A stretch of 64,000 nucleotides of DNA from Chondrosia reniformis (taxonomy: Eukaryota; Porifera; Demospongiae; Chondrillida; Chondrillidae): the NCBI GenBank assembly GCA_947172415.1, contig OX359201.1:248001-312000 (forward strand). The letters are read 5' to 3'. How positions within the stretch are numbered: position 1 is the stretch's first letter; the number at the start of each line of letters is the position of its first letter. Below, piece by piece: positions 12,501 through 24,000 of the stretch. The notes under the pieces are model-generated. The model saw nothing but the letters and a program-made list of their open reading frames with translations, had not been told where the DNA came from and searched no databases. The translations under genes were made by a program, and so were the position numbers.

Positions 12501-12693
12501 TGCTTCGTTTGCCTTCTCTCACCTTGTTGAAGAGCAAGTTGTAAATGAGCGAGGATTTACCCGTTCGAGAGGAACCAGTGAACACATTTCTGATCACTTT
12601 TAGATTAACAGATCCAGACACTGATAATTCATTCTCGTGTTCCTTTTGGAATTCCTGTATAATACAGGACAAAATGATGCAGTAACAATGCAT
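9589..12693 (-). CDS. Death-fold GTPase 2: Roc-like GTPase with CARD
   Basis: Paralogue of GTPase 1. Exons: 12693-10450, 10188-10122 and 9920-9597. An ATG at 12693 opens the frame straight through the position where paralogues have an acceptor (12654), giving a self-contained start MHCYCIILSC. The P-loop GSSRTGKS, LLDTGGQ and VGTHRNE are kept, as is the COR-like region. The acidic linker is shorter than in GTPase 1. Its donor at 10450 is a standard GTAAGT, unlike the GC donors of the four paralogues. The CARD exon (TPEEIMDFLAKKDFQDQLRE) ends at a GTAAGT with no DEATH exon after it; unspliced, it stops after GIAGK. The linker exon found upstream in paralogues is present at 12754-12809 but has lost its donor. 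The open frame is uninterrupted, which suggests selection. Confidence 0.72.
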
Positions 12694-12753
12694 GCAGTTC
12701 TCTGTTTAATCAACAAACGTTGCATATGCGTACATGTATAGTTGATTTAAATC

Positions 12754-12809
12754 TCTTAGGATTGCTGACTTCCTGTTCTGGGTCATCACTGAGCTTCAGA
12801 GAACTACCT
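12754..12809 (-). pseudogene. Linker-exon relic upstream of GTPase 2 with lost splice donor
   Basis: The minus strand keeps the 18-residue linker seen at 9176-9124, 37619-37567 and 48805-48753 (here SSLKLSDDPEQEVSNPK) with its AG acceptor. The donor that follows in paralogues (AAG/GTATAT or AAG/GTACAG) reads AAG/AGATTT here, and the intron behind it is shortened. This exon can no longer splice normally to the GTPase exon. Confidence 0.6.
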
Positions 12810-13603
12810 GATGTGTAAAAATGTAAATAATGGAAATGAATGAATGAAATGAATAGACTTTTTGTGTGTTTAGACTTTCATATAGTGCGTGGTGTATTCG
12901 AACCAGGTTGAATTCAGGTACGTAGGATGAACTTGCATGGGTTTCAACTTAACTTGCGTTCTTAAAAATACTTGGTAATTACACAAAGTAAGAGTAATGA
13001 ACATGGCATCGATGTTATTGTTGACAAGTACCAGGCGATTTTCACAGCAACGACAGCTACAGCGACTCAGAATAATGATTGCAGTTTTTCTGATATCTTC
13101 AAAATGAAATTTGTTTCATATCAATCCCTGTAACTGCTGCTGAATGGTCTTATCAGCTGTGCTATTTTTTTATCTGTCCATGCAAATTCATCCGTGATCT
13201 GCCAACACTGCTATGGAATAGGGTTGAGCTCACATTTGAAAATCAAGTTCAATTCACTTTTAAAACTTGTATATGAATGCTTAACTCTGGATCGGACTTA
13301 AGTGTCCATATGAAATATGAAAGGGGTATATAGTCACTAAAATGCATTGCAAAAGTCATTCATTTATTTGTTCTGAAATACAGTAAAACCTGTACTAGTG
13401 ACCACTCAATTAAAATATCTACTTGTTCATAATGACTGTTTCATGCACAAAGACAACAACGATCATCTGACACAATCACCAAATCTCAAGGTTGACCTGT
13501 TGCCTTCAAAGACATTCATGTATATACCAAAATGGCTGCACAGACGTTGGGGCTGTATTAATGAGCCCAACTTCCGTGGGGCTGAGAACAAAATTGATGC
13601 GGA
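12810..13603. other. Spacer upstream of GTPase 2
   Basis: AT-rich spacer. It shares blocks with 9200-9560, 37640-37900 and 48830-49150, and with 38890-39200 (gttgacctgttgccttcaaa and nearby). The same ancestral upstream DNA was therefore copied with the GTPases. No RNA gene or convincing exon seen. Confidence 0.55.
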
Positions 13604-13685
13604 GTCTTGACCAGACCCTATCTCGCCGACCGTGTGACGTCACCATATAAATATGGAGGCGAGATAGGGTCTGGCTACGCGAGAC
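13604..13685. mobile_element. Short MITE-like element with inverted ends
   Basis: About 80 bp. The left end has CCAGACCCTATCTCGCC (13611-13627) and the right end its reverse complement GGCGAGATAGGGTCTGG (13658-13674). The similarity continues outward imperfectly (gtcttg and gcgagac). The middle holds TGACGTCA, a perfect CRE palindrome. It appears to lie inside, or at the edge of, the Helitron-like repeat that resumes at 13690. Confidence 0.65.
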
Positions 13686-13689
13686 TAAT

Positions 13690-14020
13690 GAAAACCGTCA
13701 TATTCAATAATGGCATTATCGTTTTTGCTTCTACAAAAGAATATAGCTCGGAAAATTTGGTTATGGCTGACGAAGAAGAATAAGAAGAAGAATATGAAGA
13801 AGACGAAAACGGGATTTTTTAAAGTTTATTATTTTGCCAGCGGGACATATTCGCTTGCCTTTAAGGTCTATTTAGAGTATGTATATTATATATTTAGCTA
13901 TACATAGCCTTGTTTTGTCGATTTTCGGTCTATTTCGGGATTTTGCTCCTATACCAATGTATGGGGAAAACGAAAAAAACCGTGTCATCCCTACATAGGG
14001 AGTACTACCGTACTCCCTGA
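13690..14020 (+). mobile_element. Helitron-like non-autonomous element, 3' part
   Basis: Diverged copy of the repeat at 40403-41032, 50591-51230 and (reversed) 18731-19476. It contains the purine-rich gaagaag tract and ends with the hairpin GAGTACtaccGTACTC followed by CCTGA and a host T. The 5' half is absent and the 80-bp MITE sits at its left edge. The copy is older than the 40- and 50-kb copies, judging by divergence. Confidence 0.6.
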
Positions 14021-14021
14021 T

Positions 14022-14172
14022 ACTCCCTTAGACTAGATGCGTGTATAATGAAATTTAAACATCTCAAGTTCACACCTTGCTTAGCAATGGTGAGGTTACC
14101 TAGCAATGTCTGGAATTAACAGAAACCCAGTGCTACTGAAAAGTGGTGGTATTCCACGAAAAGGCCTTCTAG
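14022..14172. repeat. 151-bp direct repeat, copy 1
   Basis: Near-identical to 14875-15025: starts actcccttagactaga and ends ggccttctag. On the plus strand it carries an ATG (14106) followed by 36 open codons up to AG/GTGAGT at 14212, which looks like a first exon; copy 2 keeps the ATG but not the donor. I found no convincing downstream exon, so no gene is called. Confidence 0.85.
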
Positions 14173-14319
14173 CACACTGGTTTCATGACATCGTTTATAA
14201 AGACCATCTTAGGTGAGTACTATTTCTCTCATTCATGACCATGGCTCTATGTATAAAGCTTACTCTAAATAAGCACTTGTGGTTTATTGTATTCTTAGTA
14301 CATTCAATGTTGTGTGTAA

Positions 14320-15412
14320 TTATGTACTTTGTTTCCTCAGTTCTTCAGCCACGTCTCTACACCTGCTATCCTCGAGTGCCTTACAGAGAACTGAATATGT
14401 CACTGGTACAGTTCTATTATGGAGGACTCCATTTCCATTGTACCAGTCCTGCAAGCCATACATGAACCTATTTCCTAGAGCTCCAGCAGTGCCAAGAGGG
14501 TAGGTTAGTTCAGCCTCTCTGAGCATTGCCTCACTGACCCCTAATCGTCTACAGATCCCATCTGAGTGACTTATTGCTCCAGAGTCTGCCACATACTGGA
14601 GGTCTAGGATGGTCGGCTTCACTGGCTTGACCTCTTCTACAGGCAGAGAAAAACAGAGTATAAAAACAATCTTTTTAGAGAGTAATATATTCTTGCATCT
14701 CCAAATTAACCATTCGTATGCCCAAAATCAAATTAGACTCACTTAGACCAGGAGTAACAGTAGGAGTAGAGGTAGGGATAGGAGGATGTGTTCCTGGACA
14801 TATATAAAAAGGTAACATTTATGACCATCATGACGGGAATCGTTAATAGTCTGGTCTCTATATAATGCTCCACAACTCCCTTAGACTAGACGTATGTATA
14901 ATGAAATTTAAACATCTCAAGTTCACACCTTGCTTAGCAATGGTGAGGTTACCTAGCAATGTCTGGAATTAACAGAAACCCAGTGCTACTGAAAAGTGGT
15001 GGTATTCCACGAAAAGGCCTTCTAGTACATTTTGGAAATTTTTGCACCTTTCGTTTACTAAGGAATACTGATCATCATATTCATACCCACCTGATGTGGT
15101 ATCTTTGAGAGACAAGAAATCTTCAATAACCTCTGCAAACGTCTTATTCGGGTTTATACTATCAGGAGCTTCCTTTAGTACTTTAGCAGCTGCTTCAAGT
15201 GTCTTTGAAGCTGGGTCACTGCGGAGGAACTGGTAGAACAGGTTATTTGCAGCAGCTGTATCCGAAGCATTGTCCAACCGTTCTCTCTGTCCTTGAGATA
15301 TGACACGCCCATGCTCAAGATCAGAACATATTACTTTAACATTACAGTGCTTTATATGACTATCCTTGTGTTTCCACAGGAATTCAATGATCTCATCTGG
15401 ACTCTTTTCCAT
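14320..15412 (-). CDS. Small CARD-DEATH adaptor-like gene
   Basis: Three exons with matching phase-1 joints: CARD exon 15414-15091 (ATG 15412-15410), a Pro/Thr linker exon 14793-14743 (PPIPTSTPTVTPGL), and a DEATH-like exon 14636-14320 ending in a stop. The CARD-like part (SPDEIIEFLWKHKDSHIKHC to NKTFAEVIEDFLSLK) spans about 100 residues. The DEATH-like part has DGICRRLGVSEAMLREAE and YSVLCKALEDSRCRDVAEEL. Total about 230 residues. N-terminal CARD plus C-terminal DEATH is the layout of CRADD/RAIDD adaptors, but the sequences look more like the local paralogues (compare 45566-45979), so it may be a shortened relative of the GTPase genes and not a true CRADD orthologue. The linker intron holds the second 151-bp repeat. 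An exon further upstream cannot be excluded, as the first exon has an acceptor two bases before the ATG. Confidence 0.6.
14875..15025. repeat. 151-bp direct repeat, copy 2
   Basis: Second copy of 14022-14172, about 850 bp away in the same orientation, inside an intron of the CARD-DEATH gene. It differs from copy 1 at a few positions near its left end. High identity implies recent duplication. Confidence 0.85.
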
Positions 15413-16232
15413 TGCTATATAACACAAATAAAACATGTAAAGCCAAACTTCATTAATGTCTATACTTATTGTAGCATATATTTTATGTGAAATGATAACT
15501 GTATATAAGCTGCTATACATATACAAGTAACGAAATGTGATAAACTGCAAGTTTACAGTATTTTTATTGGTGTCATATTCAGCAAAGGCAGGCCAGGACA
15601 GTAAGTCATTTTTCCACCAATCATGTGTGGTGAGGGAAGTCCACATTTCTGATTATGTGAATAACCTTTCTGCAAAGGCACCTTACTCCCTTAAGCCATC
15701 TGGTAACCAGTATATATATACGTATGAATGACCCAGTGAAGAAGATGTAAGAAAGGAATGAACGAGAAGATGCATGACTGATTCACTTACGGCACGTATT
15801 ACTGCTGTCCTTTAGGGTTAACGAGCATCATATCGATCCAACTAACAAAAGAGTTAGTCACTTTCACTTAAAACTGGCGTTTTCGCATGGCGCGATGCAT
15901 ATTTATGCTAATAATCATTCCAAAATTGGTAAATTCTTAATATAGTTGCATCCCATATATGGGTCGGTCTAAAATTAGCATTTTAAGTACAGATATAATA
16001 TAATCTTTGTCTTTTTAGTAATGGTGGAGATACTCTAATTGGTGCACACTAACAGAGTTTGCCAGCTTCATTACACATAAATGTAGAGCCTGATGCTATT
16101 TGTTGAATGTCACATGTGCATGTGCAGAGAATCGCAATAGTAGTGATCACATACAGACAACCATTATATATTATTATTATCCTTTATTAACTGTGCCCAA
16201 GGCAAATCAAAAGAAATAGTTATGGTCAACCA
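15413..16232. other. Spacer upstream of the CARD-DEATH gene with one interspersed repeat
   Basis: Holds the probable promoter of the CARD-DEATH gene (15415-15700, AT-rich). It then holds an interspersed repeat of about 150 bp at 15866-16012 (actggcgttttcgcatggcg) and a fragment of the fusion-gene terminal exon around 16022-16052 (actctaattggtgcacact). No further gene seen. Confidence 0.55.
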
Positions 16233-16382
16233 CTATTGGTATGCATTGCGAAAGCCACTGATTATAAAGTCTGTGGACCTAAATCCAATTAGTGCTCCTA
16301 TCGCAACACCTGCCACCAAAAATGGATAGGTGATGTAGAAGAATAGCAAAACCAACAAACTGATTATTCCGTATCTTCTTGC
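16233..16382 (-). pseudogene. Relic of a CD225-like last exon
   Basis: Matches the second transmembrane exon of the CD225-like genes (YGIISLLVLLFFYITYPFLV, then the ending FRNAYQ and a stop at 16235-16233). Homology stops abruptly near 16382, before the charged loop and the acceptor. No first exon lies upstream; instead 16385-16920 is unrelated AT-rich DNA. A truncated copy. Confidence 0.75.
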
Positions 16383-16924
16383 AATTGCTTCTAGAATATT
16401 GTACTGTATTATGTATGTTCACTGCAGGCACATATTACAGAGAATTAGATACAAAATCTGTGTTACACATTTATGTGGACATGATCATGATCTGCTACTG
16501 GAGAACATGACCTCTTTCACCAAACAACATCCTGTTTGCAGTATCACCTACACTTCTCAGTAGTGGGTAATGCAAATGTTTGTACAGGTTTCCTGAATAC
16601 AAGTATATTCATGTCTCTTGCACAAACAATTCCCTTTCCAGGAATATACAGCTTGCACTAAGGGAGGATTCTGGACAGAAACCTTCTCATAAGAAAACAT
16701 CCTATAGTTCTATTACACACACTAGAGACCAATAGGCCACTCCCAGCTATAGCTATGAATTCACTCTATTTGGCAAAGGGGGATCTTATAAAATAGTTTT
16801 TATTATACTCTCATGTCTGTAAATATTATCTAATATGCACAATATTAATATATAATCCAATAAAAACACAAGTCTTGTAATATAAGCCACAAAATGCCTT
16901 TGTGATTTACATGCCCTCTCGGGA
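16383..16924. other. Unassigned AT-rich stretch
   Basis: Sits between the CD225-like relic and the EXD3-N relic. I see no open frame of note, no paralogous copy in the window and no clear terminal repeats. The junctions on both sides are abrupt, so it may be inserted or rearranged DNA. Confidence 0.4.
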
Positions 16925-17341
16925 GAGGCACTAGAATGTAAAGTGCTCCCGAACCTGCAGCTTCATTGCATAAAGAGCTGCCTCCTTGAAGGCCTCTCCA
17001 CTGGACAAGGTACACCTCACAGCATCAACACGATCAGGTAGGGGAGCTTCTGGTAACTGGAACACTTTGATAATGTCATCAATGTAGTGAGGGAGAAGGG
17101 TGGGGATTAAATAGAGTACTTGCTGCTGACACTCGCTTGGAACACTATGGATTTTCACAATCTCTGCAAACTGGCCCAACACAGCTCGAGGCAGACAGTG
17201 CTGTCCTTTCAGTCCTCCTCTTCCGCTGTACCTCACTAAATACACCAGAAAGTGGTAGGGAAAGAGACACTGTCTTAAGGTGTCTCTGATCTCAGAGCGG
17301 ACCTCGGGAGAAGGAAGGTTCTTGTGGGACAACCACAGCTT
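16925..17341 (-). pseudogene. Relic of the EXD3 N-terminal exon
   Basis: Encodes the helical core of EXD3-N (KKLWLSHKNLPSPEVRSEIR to ALYAMKLQVREHF) in one open frame, with neither start codon nor splice donor. Both ends break off: upstream, the Ser-rich lead and ATG are missing; downstream, the DKVNVIEWYLSGQPLL part is missing. It still lies beside a 19-bp minisatellite and a DEATH terminal exon, as in the complete modules. This marks it as the remnant of a whole module. Confidence 0.8.
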
Positions 17342-17617
17342 GTAATGACATCATTCTTTATGGAGTGATTGTACATTTTTGATGTATATATACATATGCA
17401 TGTCACATACATGCTGTACCTTGTAACATTAATTGTATATAGTTGAGGTAGATAGTACTAGCACATGCAGCTTTAAGCAAATTTTATATCAATTCATAAA
17501 ACTTACATTATCATCATATTAAAAAATTTACATTGTTAAAAAAATGACAAAACTAATGGAATAAAATAAATGGATGATATTGGTGACTCTGAGGGACGTG
17601 CTTAGATTGGGCAGTAC

Positions 17618-17998
17618 ATGCAGCAGATGAGGAGTGACGTAGCAGTTGAGGAGTGACGTAGCAGTTGAGGAGTGATGTAGCAGTTGAGGAGTGATGTAGC
17701 AGGTGAAGATTGACGTAGCAGGCGAGGAGTGACGTAGCAGGCGAGGAGTGACGTAGCAGATGAGGAGTGACGTAGCAGTTGAGGAGTGACGTAGCAGTTG
17801 AGGAGTGATGTAGCAGTTGAGGAGTGATGTAGCAGGTGAAGATTGACGTAGCAGGCGAGGATTGACGTAGCAGGCGAGGAGTGACGTAGCAGGCGAGGAG
17901 TGACGTAGCAGGCGAGGAGTGACGTAGCAGGCGAGGATTGACGTAGCAGGCGAGGAGTGACGTAGCAGGCGAGGAGTGACGTAGCAGGTGAGGATTGA
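17618..17998. repeat. 19-bp minisatellite, about 20 units
   Basis: Same family as 5097-5372, here with many GCAGGCGAGGA and GCAGTTGAGGA variants, arranged in a higher-order block that repeats once. It lies immediately 3' of the ankyrin gene's stop and upstream of the EXD3-N relic. Confidence 0.95.
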
Positions 17999-18095
17999 GG
18001 TGACTGGTGATTGATGCAGTAGCTGGATCTATAAATGTTACTCAACCCCAAGGTGTTGACCAAAGTCCATCCAATTAGGAGACAATTCATTACAA

Positions 18096-21000
18096 TTAAC
18101 TAACTTTCTTTGATTTAATTAATTTAGTAGCAACTTCATGAAATCCACTATCTTTCAATGCAGTAGTAAGCTTGAACAACGTAGCTTCATCTCCTTGTTC
18201 ATTCCTCCATGATGCCAAGGATTGGAAGAAGGCTTCAGATGGTCCATTTGGTATTCCAGTCACATGTGCTGTTTCTGATTGTGCAATGACATCACCACTA
18301 ACTCCTAAACGTCTGCACACTCCCTTCCACTTCTGAACTGCTTCAGAGTCGGCTACATCTTGAAGTTGAACAGTTGTCACTCTTCTTCTTAAAAAGAAAT
18401 CCATAATCTCCTTTGATATCACTCTTCTTAAGAGATCATCATCTACAATAATTATAAGAATTCTTTATTAATAATACTGATACTTAATACTGATTGAAAG
18501 TAATGTGAGAGTCTCCCACCCACTCCAGAAGCGTTATCACCTCGCATAGTGTATAAACGCTTTAAATCGTTCGCAACTACATTTTAAAATAGGCATTAAG
18601 TTGTTAGGTGTAATAGTATTAAATGATGACCCTTTAAAACCTTTTAAAACGGTCGCTATCACTAGTGACTTGATCAATCTTTGGACCTCTGTCCTGAGGG
18701 CCTGTACTTATCAGAGAGTACGGTAGTACTCTCTATGTAGGGATGGTACGGGTTGTTTCGTTTTCCCCATACATTGGTATAGGAGCGAAATTCCGAATTA
18801 GGCTGAAAATCGCCAAAACGAGACTATGTAGAGTTGAATATAGAACAAACATGCTATAAATTGGCCTTGAAGGCAAGCGACCGTGTATCGTTGGCAAACG
18901 AACGAACTTTGAAAACTCCCATTTTCGTTTTCTTCTTCATCTTCTTCTTCTTCATCTTCTTCATCTTCTTCGCCCGCTGTAACTAAAAAACGAAATAAGC
19001 CTTCGGACTACTTCTTAATCGAAATTACTCTAAATTTTCCGAGCTGTATTCTTTTGTAGAAGCGAGAGCGATAACGCTATTATTGAGTATGACAGTTTTC
19101 ATGGCTCAAGAGTCAAGACCTCAATAAATTCGCCATTTTAATGACGTCATAATCAGTCGAAGATTGCAAAACCAAAGTGGTTTAAAATACAACGAATTCT
19201 TAGCTTATGCTCCATAAAAAGTACAGAAACTAGAGAACAATAAAAATTTTCTACAAAAATAGTGAAGATGTAGGGATGGCACAAAAAGCATAGAAACAAG
19301 AAAGGGATGTTACACAGTGAAGCATTAGCTATGCATGAATCCTACAAGCAAGGGTGTTGTATGATTCGTGCATATATAGCTAATGCTTCACTGTGTAACA
19401 TCCCTTTCTTGTTTCTATGCTTTTTGTGCCATCCCTACATCTTCACTATTTTTGTAGAAAATTTTTATTGTTCTCTATACGTGATATATACAACATGTGT
19501 ATATGCAGTAAGAGTGCATATAATACAGAAATGTTCTGTTAAGCAACTGACCAGAAATGTGTTGTTCCTCGATCTGTTCCACCAACTGAACAAAGGTTTC
19601 ATCATCATAAGAAAATTCCTCCAGCTACAATAGAAACGATATAAAATTGGTTGAACTGATACACAAAATTGTCATTATCAGAGAAAACTAGTCACAATTG
19701 CAAAATTATTTGTATAAACATATGTTGCACTGTATTAAAAGTTATTTAATATAATATAAAACTTCAATGCAACAGGTACATATATCATACTTCAAATTAA
19801 TGAGGATGTTTTACATTATTATGTTTTTGATTACTAAATGACTTGCCTGGAATCTGCTAGTGTCAATATTACTGAGCCAAATTTCTTCTATTGTCAAGAG
19901 GTCTTTTCTTTTTTCTTTGAAAGTGCATTCTTTTTCTCTACCTACAAACACCATCAAATGATCTGGCAAAGGAGGGTCATGAGTTATTTGACATGGAAAA
20001 CCTTGCTGAAGAGAAGCTATTCCCTTAGAGGATGTACCAGAGGATTTACGAGAGGTTTCACTGGTTTCCCCTAAAAATGTATCTCCAAAGACTTTCTTGC
20101 TGACATATAACAGCCTTGTTTTTATTTCTTGACCTACTTCCATGACAGCTTTGCAAATTTGAGCAACGTCCCCAAGTGATTTCTTTACAAGCAGACAAAC
20201 TTCAAAATGACCTTCTTTCAGGATGAGGAAAACAGTTCTGCGATCACCCACAAACTTCAAATTTCTGTTATTAGACTCTGCAAATCTTGGTTCCCAATTT
20301 TGAAAAGCAATACCTTCCTCAGGTTCTCTATTACTGATTACATCAACAGCCAATCTGTGAAATAGTCCAGTTGGTAGACAGTAACTTTTAACGTCATTAT
20401 CATTTGAGAACTGAAACGTAAAGCCGAGGTTAACAACACTGCTCTTATGGGGCAACTTTGTTTTAGCTGTTTCAGCTGTTAGAGCAAGTGGAATGTAAAA
20501 GAGTTTCTCTTTAGATGCAGCAAGTCCAAAGTGCTCTAACATGGCAAGCATCCATGGCATTGCTGGTACCACATCTGGGTGGATTTTAAGCCAATCTGCA
20601 AACTCCTTCTTTTTGAAACCATCTACATTTATTTTGGCACTTTCCCAGTAATAACAGCATTGAGGATCAAAGGGCTTACGATCATTGGAATAGTGTACTG
20701 TGAGCAGTTTGGACACTTTTTCATAAAAGAATGTAGCATCTGTGCACACCCAACTGTCACTCCCTGTCAACTTTGTCAGTTTGGGATGATACACATAAAA
20801 CCCAAGGCATCGGAAAAGGTGCAGGAAAGCGATAAATTTAGCATCTGTTGCATTTTGAGTGACTCTGAAAAACAAGCTCTTCAAGTCTTCATATTTCCAT
20901 AGAAATCTTTTTTCGGTCTCTATGTAATGGAATACTAGCATGTGAAACACAAACCAGGCCTTTGGTACTGGCAGCTGGAGACCTGCCTCTTCTTTAGACA

Positions 21001-24000
21001 GGTGGCTGCGCAGGAGGTTAACCATTCGTTTTGACTCCTCGTTCTCCTCTTCTGTTCCAACTAAGTGGCTGTCTAAGAGATAGTATATTTGTTGGTTCGG
21101 ATCAGGATAGCATAATTTCATTTCATATGGCTTGTTTTTCAACCTAATATCTATAGTTTTAGTGTTTTTATCCTCCATATCTGCAGCTTTACTGCTTCCC
21201 AATTTGATTAATTCATTCCTATGGGTGCCAACTAAGAAGAGACAGAGAGGTGGTCTCTTTGCTTCTTGTAGTTCTGAAGAGCATTTGAGTGACATTGTGT
21301 ATGCTGCAGTGAGGGACTGCTCCATCAGGTCTATACTAGACTGGGTGTTTTCTTGCTCAATATCATCTTGCCCATCAGGATTGTGTGCATTGACGTATGG
21401 AGCTGTGAGATCCCCAGATGACTTGAAGACCTGCACAAAATTGCATGGAAAGTCAAGCAGGAGTGGTAGAGCATTCTGAAAGGCAGGCTGGCCTCCTGTG
21501 TCCAGGAGGAATACAAACGTTTGGTCCTCGATACTCATTTCTTCTTCACTCCCCAGCTTCTCAATGATATTTGCAACGGCTGCTTCAATATTGCCTCCAG
21601 CATTGGATGATTCTACCTCACCTGTATCCATTTCTGACTCCTCAATGTCATTTTCACCTGTTTTATCTGGAACATTATCTATGTCCGTTGTCAAGTTCTT
21701 ATCCTCTTTAAAGCCACTCGTTTTTGGCAAAGTGTGAGTAGAAATGTTTTGACTGCCTTCAGTGTCTCCTATGTTCATCTCATGTTCGCTAGTTTTAAAT
21801 GATTCCACCTTACCTGTATCCGTCTGTGACCCCTCAATATCATCTTTAGAGCCACCTGTGTTCGCTGCCTTCTCAATTTGCCCCAGCTTTAAATTAATTC
21901 TGGTGTCCATCTCCTTATTAGTTTCAGATAAGTCTACATTTTGTGCACTATATAGATATTTACTAAATTCATCGTCACTTAATACGCTCCAAAGGGTATA
22001 CGATTCCCCTTCTCCAACGGTTTTAATTGCCTTCATCACAGTTGCCACTTTTACCTTTTCCATCAGTGGAGTGCTTTGTTTGTCTTCTCTCACCTCGTTG
22101 AAGAGCAAGATGTAAATGAGCGAGGATTTACCCGTTCGAGAGGAACCAGTGAACACATTTCTGATCACTTTTAGATTAACAGTTCCAGACACTGATAATT
22201 CATTCTCATGTTCCTTTTGGACCTCCTGTATAATATAGGACAAATGATGCAGTTACTCTGGTTAATCAACTGACTGTACGTATGTATATAGGTATACATA
22301 TATATGGTTGATTTAAATTCTCTTCTATCTATAACATGCATTTTGTGGGTAATAAATAAATGTAAGAATACAACACTGTACATATATACCTTAAGATTTT
22401 TGACTTCATGTTCTGAGTCATCACCTTGCACTCCTTTGTCTCTTCCACTTGTGTGTTCCCCACTCAACATCTTCTCCATTTCACTGGCAAGCTGATCAAA
22501 TCCACTCTTCTTTAGAGCTGTTAGGACAGATTTCCATGTTCTGGGAAGATCTCCAGTGTCTCCTTCTCTTGACAGCCATCTTGCACTCAGCTTATTAAAA
22601 CATCTCCTCCATATTGCTTCATCACCCCCACCATCTGAGGCAGTCTGTTTCACATCTCTCTCTATCCTCTTCAGAAGGGACATCTCAACTCCAAGGTGAT
22701 GACCAAAGTCCATCCAATTAGGAGACACTTGATTACAGACTAGTTCATCCAGTAAATCTGGAGTTGGTGTTGATGTTATTCCTAAATGTAATAGAGGAAC
22801 TGTACATGATGGTTGTTTATACAATTAAGCTAACAAAAATATTGAAAGAGGTAGCAAATATCACTATCATGCATGCATATGTATTTCTCAACTAACAGAG
22901 AGATTGCTACACTGTAATTGAGTCTCTAACGAAACTCAGTGTATACGTACCTTCAGGAGAATGTTCAGTGACTGATGTTTGATTCATTTGTTTCAAAACT
23001 GGTACACAATCTTGTGATAGACTCCAGTCATAGAAGAACTCTGACAGCGGAATAGAAGTTATATCTTCACTTCCGTATGGAACCACTGCAGTTCCACCTT
23101 TCTCTACAGTCTTAATGATAGAAGACACAGCAGCTTGTACTCCACTTGGGATGCCACTCTTGACCTTTACCAGAACAGACACAGTCTTCATGTTGGGACA
23201 GTGATGTTCTTTCATTTTCATCACCTCTTGGATGACCTTAGGAGCTTCCTTCATTAGTGGGTCCATCCCATTTCGGCTGCGAACTAATACTTGAACAGTT
23301 GCTTTACTCGTAAAGGTTTGAACTTGAAAATCAATTCCATGTACAGTGGACCAGAAGATCCCATTCTTCCACACAGTACAGGAGTGCTGAAGGACCTGGC
23401 TCTCTTGGTCATCTATCACATTTTGGACAAACTTGTGAGCAAGTCTTAGGAAAATTGAGTGTTGGAATCGCGGAGAGAGGAATGGATATTCAAATCCTCT
23501 CAACTCCCAACACAACCAAACACAACTTTGTACATCTGATGGAGATGAACCAAATGGATTTGATGGAGTGTCTTGGCTAACTAATGATGGGAAATATAAC
23601 CATTCATCTTGGGTAGCTAACAAAGACCTAATTTCATCTCTGAGAAGATTACTGTCTACTGGATGACAGAATTCCATGGATAGCAACAATTCCTTTATCA
23701 GTTTAGGACTTAAATTACTACCTTCAAATGCTTGATCCAGTTCATTGGAAAGAACAAGTCCAAACTTGTTAGCAAGGTCCTTGTGATGCATGGGAAACTC
23801 ATCCGATTCAGGAGCAAACAGTTTACCATGAATATCAGTAATTACTTCCTGAATCTCCAGGATGAGCCAACCATCCTCTAATGTCTCCTTATTTGGAAGA
23901 TATATGGCAAGTCCGGCAGAAGAAAGGTCTTGACAACACTCATGAATGAGAGAGATTGTATAAGGAGAAGAAAGAGTTTGTAAGATGTTGCTTAATTGTA

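Noticed and set aside
14279-14503. Plus-strand frame over the CARD-DEATH gene with an acceptor at 14340
   Set aside because: It is antisense to a clear DEATH exon and has no domain; phase agreement with the 14106-14212 frame could be chance.
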